A DNA stretch of 6,123 nt from an uncultured Collinsella sp. (GTDB taxonomy: Bacteria > Actinomycetota > Coriobacteriia > Coriobacteriales > Coriobacteriaceae): contig CABUDI010000041.1 of assembly GCA_902490305.1 (NCBI GenBank), forward strand, positions 1-6,123, read 5' to 3'. Shown in pieces: positions 5,109 through 6,123 of the stretch. Within the stretch, counting starts at the first letter, position 1. The number at the start of each line of letters is the position of its first letter. Position numbers and translations under genes: made by a program. The notes beneath the pieces were generated by a model, which ran no database searches, was not told the DNA's origin, and saw nothing but the letters and a program-made list of their open reading frames with translations.

Positions 5109-6123
5109 ATGAGGGACCTGGGAGACACAACCGCATATTTGCGCCGGGGCATGCGGGAGATTCTGTGCCTAGCGCTGTTCTTCTTCACGTTTTTGGCGTG
5201 CGAGTATTTCTTTGATGCGCGCATGGCCGAGTTCGTGCCATCGAGTGAGGTCGTCATCTACGAGAGCATCGTTGTCGGCGCGAGCGTGATTGGCTTTTTC
5301 GTGCGCCCATTTCTGTACTATCGCCGTCCCCAGACGATCGATGCGACGAGCGATATTACGGGCGTGCTGCTGGTGTCGGCATTGCTGCTGCTGATTATGG
5401 CGGCGCAGTTTCAGGTTGTGATTGCGGGCGGTCTGGTGGCGTGCTGCGCCCTGGGCTACTGCGGATCGACCGCTCATGCCAATCTGGCGCGGCGTTTTGC
5501 GCAGACGCCTTGTCTGGCACGTGCCGTGGCGGTTTCTTATGCTGCGGGCATTTTGGTACAGGTGCTCAACCATATGGTGATGCCTGCGGGCATTCCTCAA
5601 CAGTTTGTCCTTATTGCCTGTGCGATTGCGCTGGTTGGGCTGCTTCACGGTACCCGCCGAGCTAAATTACGCGATGAGTCCGCGCCCGAGTTCGAAGCCG
5701 AGATTGCCGAGCTATCGGTCGATGCGTCGGAGCATGGCGCCAAGTGGCGCGATAATCCCGAGGCAAAGGCGGCCTTCCAGGGTGCCGTAGTGCGCTTGAC
5801 GGTGGCGACCGCCTGCCTCACCGGCGTATTCGCGGCTCTCAATGCCGGTCTTACGACCTCGCATGCCGCCGGCGCTATCGATCTGGGTGACTGGCCGCGC
5901 TTGCTGCTGGTTGTGAGTGCGCTTGCTGCCGGCGCCCTGTATGACCTGCGCGGACGCTCGTATATGAATATCATCATGACGTGCGCCGCCATGCTGTCCA
6001 CGCTCTCGTTCTTTGTGCTTATCACCGATGGCAACGGCGGCAATGCGCTCGCCGCCACGATTATCTTTGGCTCTGTTAGACCAGGATTGACATACATGTG
6101 TCCCCACGGTGCCATATCTTTGA
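5109..6123 (+). CDS. MFS-like multi-spanning membrane protein, probable LuxR-type membrane regulator, 3' incomplete
   Basis: 338 codons, open to the window edge. Hydrophobic segments lie near residues 15-35, 46-70, 83-102, 103-125, 135-158, 164-180, 223-247, 262-280, 287-305 and from 312. The halves are split by a charged loop (181-222), a 6+6 pattern typical of the major facilitator fold. Coriobacteriia encode many proteins with such a membrane half followed by a C-terminal LuxR helix-turn-helix. I infer that class, but no DNA-binding domain is visible here. The ATG at 5109 follows GGTGGGGG (5096-5103); an in-frame ATG at 5073 has no ribosome binding site. After Phe320 the hydrophobic helix stops abruptly and the next 18 residues (GSVRPGLTYM onward) look non-native, suggesting disruption at 6069. 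An ordinary MFS transporter is the main alternative. Confidence 0.55.
   Translation, partial: MRDLGDTTAYLRRGMREILCLALFFFTFLACEYFFDARMAEFVPSSEVVIYESIVVGASVIGFFVRPFLYYRRPQTIDATSDITGVLLVSALLLLIMAAQFQVVIAGGLVACCALGYCGSTAHANLARRFAQTPCLARAVAVSYAAGILVQVLNHMVMPAGIPQQFVLIACAIALVGLLHGTRRAKLRDESAPEFEAEIAELSVDASEHGAKWRDNPEAKAAFQGAVVRLTVATACLTGVFAALNAGLTTSHAAGAIDLGDWPRLLLVVSALAAGALYDLRGRSYMNIIMTCAAMLSTLSFFVLITDGNGGNALAATIIFGSVRPGLTYMCPHGAISL
6069..6123. mobile_element. Candidate insertion-sequence end at the window edge
   Basis: The last 55 bases begin GGCTCTGTTAGACC and break the tenth membrane helix of the gene they enter. A GG-starting terminal repeat is common to several insertion-sequence families, and the first nine bases resemble IS6-family ends, although the rest does not. 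No transposase sequence is visible. The 55-base length equals a common assembly k-mer overlap, as expected where a contig stops at the first k-mer of a multi-copy repeat. TATCTTTG also occurs on both sides (6062-6069 and 6115-6122). Confidence 0.4.

Noticed and set aside
1..6123. CRISPR arrays, tRNA or rRNA genes
   Set aside because: No regularly spaced long direct repeats and no recognisable tRNA or rRNA segments were seen on either strand.

Overview
The window looks like chromosomal DNA of a Coriobacteriia gut actinobacterium, most likely Collinsella or a close relative. This is inferred from GC-rich coding sequence with C/G-ending codons, from AT-rich intergenic regions, and from the gene types present; no marker gene fixes the taxon. 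The odd length of 6123 bases and the way both ends stop suggest a complete assembly contig.

Layout: (1) 67-1404, minus strand, a cytoplasmic alpha/beta-hydrolase (prolyl-oligopeptidase/PHB-depolymerase-like esterase) with an Ig-like N-terminal part. (2) 1405-1894, a 490-base AT-rich divergent control region packed with short repeated motifs (12 copies of TAAAC/GTTTA plus other repeats) and a structured leader. (3) 1895-3322, plus strand, a PTS EIIBC sugar permease of the glucose/beta-glucoside superfamily with no fused EIIA. (4) 3363-3400, a strong GC-rich terminator, followed by a second hairpin at 3461-3489. (5) 3534-4847, plus strand, a cytoplasmic DUF4038/apiosidase-like glycoside hydrolase. 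(6) 4848-5108, an intergenic region with a striking 21-bp-arm stem-loop (4932-4998). (7) 5109-6123, plus strand, the first 338 codons of a multi-spanning MFS-like membrane protein. It resembles the membrane half of the MFS-LuxR regulators common in Coriobacteriia and is interrupted or cut at the right end.

Working model (inference): genes 1, 3 and 5 form a small glycoside-use locus. The PTS imports and phosphorylates a sugar or glycoside, the apiosidase-like enzyme cuts a glycosidic bond in the cytoplasm, and the divergent esterase may remove acyl or other ester groups. The shared repeat-rich region between genes 1 and 3 is the likely control point, probably for a regulator encoded elsewhere. 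The substrate cannot be read from the sequence. The most notable non-coding signals are the dense operator-like array at 1431-1788, the long hairpin at 4932-4998, and the abrupt loss of family-like sequence at 6069, exactly 55 bases before the end, which looks like the edge of an insertion sequence.
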